Of a DNA stretch of 64,000 nt, positions 61,435-64,000 are shown one piece after another. The notes beneath the pieces are model-generated. The model was not told the DNA's origin and did no database searches. It worked only from the letters and a program-made list of their open reading frames with translations. Source of the DNA: Diploscapter coronatus (Eukaryota > Nematoda > Chromadorea > Rhabditida > Rhabditidae). How positions within the stretch are numbered: the stretch's first letter is position 1; the number at the start of each line of letters is the position of its first letter. Location: NCBI GenBank assembly GCA_964036155.1, contig OZ038422.1:13663201-13727200 (forward strand). The letters run 5' to 3'. Position numbers and translations under genes: made by a program.

Positions 61435-61550
61435 ATAAATGATCTCAAATTTTAAAAATTTGTATTGTTTTAAAATACATTATACTTTTGAACAAACAAT
61501 CTAAATGGGATTTTATCAGTTTTGAAAGAAAAACAAATTTACGTCAATAA

Positions 61551-61570
61551 AGTTGATAACTTAGACAACC
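61551..61570 (+). promoter_or_regulatory. upstream GATA-containing 20-mer, copy 2
   Basis: AGTTGATAACTTAGACAACC, within the first half of a diverged tandem duplication of about 130 bp; the second half holds copy 3. Confidence 0.45.
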
Positions 61571-61680
61571 AACTGATTTTGATAAATAAAAATCACTTGC
61601 ATTGCTTTAAAGTAGATCGTTTTTGAATAAGCAATTATCTGGGTTTGATTTCATTTGTAAGAAAAATCATGTGCGTATTC

Positions 61681-61700
61681 AGTTGATAACTTAGGTAATC
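61681..61700 (+). promoter_or_regulatory. upstream GATA-containing 20-mer, copy 3
   Basis: AGTTGATAACTTAGGTAATC, 107-126 nt before the ATG at 61807, almost the same spacing as copy 1 before the first small gene. Confidence 0.55.
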
Positions 61701-61806
61701 AAACAGATGAATATGCGATTTTTCAATTGACAGAAAAGAAAGTTAGATCGGAGAATAACAATAACGCCTACTTAATACACGAATTTGAACAATTTTTCAA
61801 TCTAAA

Positions 61807-62327
61807 ATGAATCCGTATCCAAACTCAAATCCCAATTCCAATATCGAGTTTGAACCTTCCGGATTTTGCAGTGTTGAATCCAAAGTGGTAAATTGTAATT
61901 GTTAAATAATTTCTAATCAAATTTTCGAAATTATTTTTAAAAATTACTTAGTAAGATTAAGGTCGCTCTTATGATTCTTCTCATAGTTGAATCATTTGGC
62001 ACTTACCGAGCTACGGAACTATGTAATTTTCTTTTTTAGTGTAATATTTAATGTATTTATATATTTAGACCTACGAGAGTACGGTCTAACACCAACGTAT
62101 CATAAAACCCTCTTATATGCGTCAGAAGTCGTCCTAGTTTTACAGTCAATTTGTATGCTCATTTAAAAATAATCGCATAAATTCAATGTTTAGATCAAGC
62201 AATGACTATTCCTCTCAACGTTAAAGTTCACAAGGAGATTAGAAGATATCAGGACACATTTCACCTTAAAGTCGCCATAACGTTACCCATGCAATTAGAA
62301 GTTAACCAAACTCGAGTTATGTCTTAA
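61807..62327 (+). CDS. reduced relative of the small membrane proteins, tandem member 2
   Basis: Seen: a model of four exons, 61807-61887, 61962-62022, 62069-62152 and 62194-62327 (360 nt, 119 residues), in frame throughout. The N-terminus (MNPYPNSNPNSN) resembles that of member 1 (MNPQPSNG). A TM1-like segment (VALMILLIVESFGTY) and a second hydrophobic stretch (LLYASEVVLVLQSI) follow, then a soluble tail of about 45 residues unlike the neighbours. The acceptor of exon 2 is ATTAAG. The segment 62040-62068, removed as intron here, also has a hydrophobic reading resembling the TM1-TM2 loop of the paralogues but in a frame I cannot reach, so an old frameshift is possible. It may be a functional two-TM derivative or a decaying pseudogene. 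Confidence 0.5.
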
Positions 62328-62694
62328 TTTTTCGCTATTAAAGTTCTTTCGAGTAAATTCTTTAGTTTTATTGCGAAACCGGATTTCACAATTTGCTTCA
62401 TTGAAATTCAAGGTGATTAAGTTGAGCTAATCTGAGCTAAAAATTCATTTTACTATTTCGAAACCCAAATCAAGTTGTGTTTAGTTTTTATTTTGATGAT
62501 AAAAATTTTTATTTTCTCAAAAAGTTTCAATTTTGAGTGGAAGCCGTCATGACAACTGTCATATCTGAAAATGGTCAAAGTTTAGTTTTCACTCGGCCAA
62601 ACAGGTGATTTTTAGAATAAAAGGTATGCTGAAACTGGAAGTAGAAGATTTGAAGTTCTGAAATTCACATAATTTTATCGAATTTCGCAACGAG

Positions 62695-64000
62695 ATGATG
62701 ACAACCGAGTCTAAAGCCGCGCAATGCTGCTGTTGCAATGCGAGGGTATGCTAATTTCATCCGTGATCCAAAAAGTACAATAATTAATTAGAGTTTATTT
62801 GAAATATTTCTATGTTTCAATAATTCTGAAGATTTTCAAATCATTTTACAAGAAAAATCTATTACTCATGCTTCTTATCAAAATTTAAGCTAATTGAACA
62901 ATTAAAAATTCCTAATTTCAGCTCATTCTAATCGCTCTGATATCTTTCTTCATCTTTATAGAAGCGCTTTATTCAATTTTTGGAATGTTCTACAACATTT
63001 ACTTACTGTTTTCCAGAGGGTGGCCGGTAATTTTACTTATTTCTTCAAAATTTTACATTTTTCTTAATTTTGTTCAGATAGCCATTCAAATCTTCTTCTT
63101 GTGCGGCGCTGTGAAACGTCAGTCGTGCATCCTCATGACTGGCTTTGTTTTAAACGTAAGTTCGATAAATCTCGTAATCGGGACATCGTTTATCGATTTT
63201 CAGACAATCGGAGCTGTTCTGATCGGGATCCTTTGCCTGTCTAGTATTATTATGGGGTCAGGTACGCCAATAGTTTGACTTGAAACAAATTTTGAATGGC
63301 CCTCATTAAAAACTAAAAAAATGTTCAAATAATCGATGTTTTCTTTCTCCATGCCATTAGTATTATTTCAAATTTTTAAAAGCATGTTTGATTTTTTCAT
63401 TTCCAGTATTCTCTGTATTTTTCGCTAGTTTGGCTAATATGGACACGAGTTCGGGGATGAGCTCAGGACGAGGATCGTCTATGTCTTCACAACAGCAGCA
63501 ACAAATGGGCGCGATGGGCGCCATGGCTAGTCCGTTCATCATCGTGGGCGTCATCGTTATGATCGCCATATTTGCGGGTAAGTTTCTTCTATGTATTTCA
63601 TTTTGGCCGGTATAGGACGTCTTTCAACAAAAACGAGTTACTCTGAGCTTTCTTTGTTACAAAACGTCTTACTTCTGTGCAAGTCATCCTACACCTCGCA
63701 ATCTTGACATCCCTAAAAATTGACGAACTTTCAAGTTAAATTGATAAGAAAAGATGATTGGACTCTTGTAGGAGCCTTTAATTTTCACACACTGACAAAA
63801 ATATATGATTAGTAAATAGATTCAATTTTGCTTGCTTCAAATTCATGGACTTTTTCTTTATCATGAAAGAAGGAAACCCAGTGAATATTAACAGAATCAA
63901 TGAGCTTTCAATCTCTTTAAACTGCAATAATAATTAGTACAATTTGAATTTCTAACTATTATGAAAGAATTTCAGTCCAAGTCATGACCTGCTACTTGTA
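62695..64000 (+). CDS. small four-transmembrane protein, tandem member 3, cut by window end
   Basis: Seen: exons 62695-62745, 62922-63026, 63078-63155, 63204-63261, 63407-63577 and 63976-64000, continuing beyond the window. The N-terminus is Cys-rich (AAQCCCCNAR). TM1 is ILIALISFFIFIEALYSIFG, TM2 contains IAIQIFFLCG, TM3 is TIGAVLIGILCLSSIIMG, then VFSVFFASLAN. A polar insert with a serine-rich stretch and QQQQQ, then MGAMGAM, precedes TM4 (FIIVGVIVMIAIFA). Translation after the last splice begins VQVMTCYL. The Cys-Cys-Asn-x-Arg end of exon 1 and the 78-nt exon 3 starting Ile-Ala match member 1. Two ATGs (62695, 62698) are possible starts. Function unknown. Confidence 0.85.

Overview
The window is nuclear DNA from a rhabditid nematode, close to Caenorhabditis in style. 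It is AT-rich, genes are cut into many small exons by introns that are often only 40-60 nt and end in TTTCAG or TTTTAG, several start codons lie just behind a trans-splice-like acceptor, and nematode-specific chemoreceptor families (Srh, Sre, an Sri-like gene) are present. I see no prokaryotic, viral, rRNA or convincing tRNA gene. All gene models below are spliced by hand; exon phases were checked to join in frame.

Layout. 1-1590 (-): 5' part of a RASEF/Rab45-like EF-hand coiled-coil protein, cut by the window edge. 3351-5300 (-): a complete Srh chemoreceptor. 5301-11758: a long non-coding upstream region of an Otx-like K50 homeobox gene (11759-15486, +). 17812-20499 and 21155-22818 (+): two tandem Sre chemoreceptors. 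22932-24896 (-): an Sri-like chemoreceptor, tail to tail with them, with a small inverted-repeat transposon in one intron. 25222-26154 (-): an unrecognised secreted helical protein. 27779-33213 (-): a 20-exon half ABC transporter of the HAF-4/HAF-9 (TAPL/ABCB9) type. Divergent from it, a TSC22/bunched homologue (34254-57363, +) whose intron 7 is 19.7 kb long and contains an alternative first exon for a short isoform. 58659-60196 (-): a Cys-loop ligand-gated ion channel subunit, convergent with TSC22. 60604 to the right edge (+): three small tandem membrane-protein genes, the first and third clearly related 4-TM proteins and the middle one a reduced relative.

The genes do not form one pathway. 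There are two broad groups: conserved single-copy regulators or transporters with large upstream or intronic non-coding DNA (homeobox, TSC22), and fast-evolving environmental or sensory families (chemoreceptors, ion channel, secreted protein, small membrane proteins). The most notable observations are the three copies of a 20-bp GATA-containing motif around the small membrane genes, a fold-back repeat family with at least two copies, a pre-miRNA-like hairpin in an Srh intron, two GC-AG introns, the nested-promoter architecture of TSC22, and a 48-nt intron of the ion channel whose retention would stay in frame.
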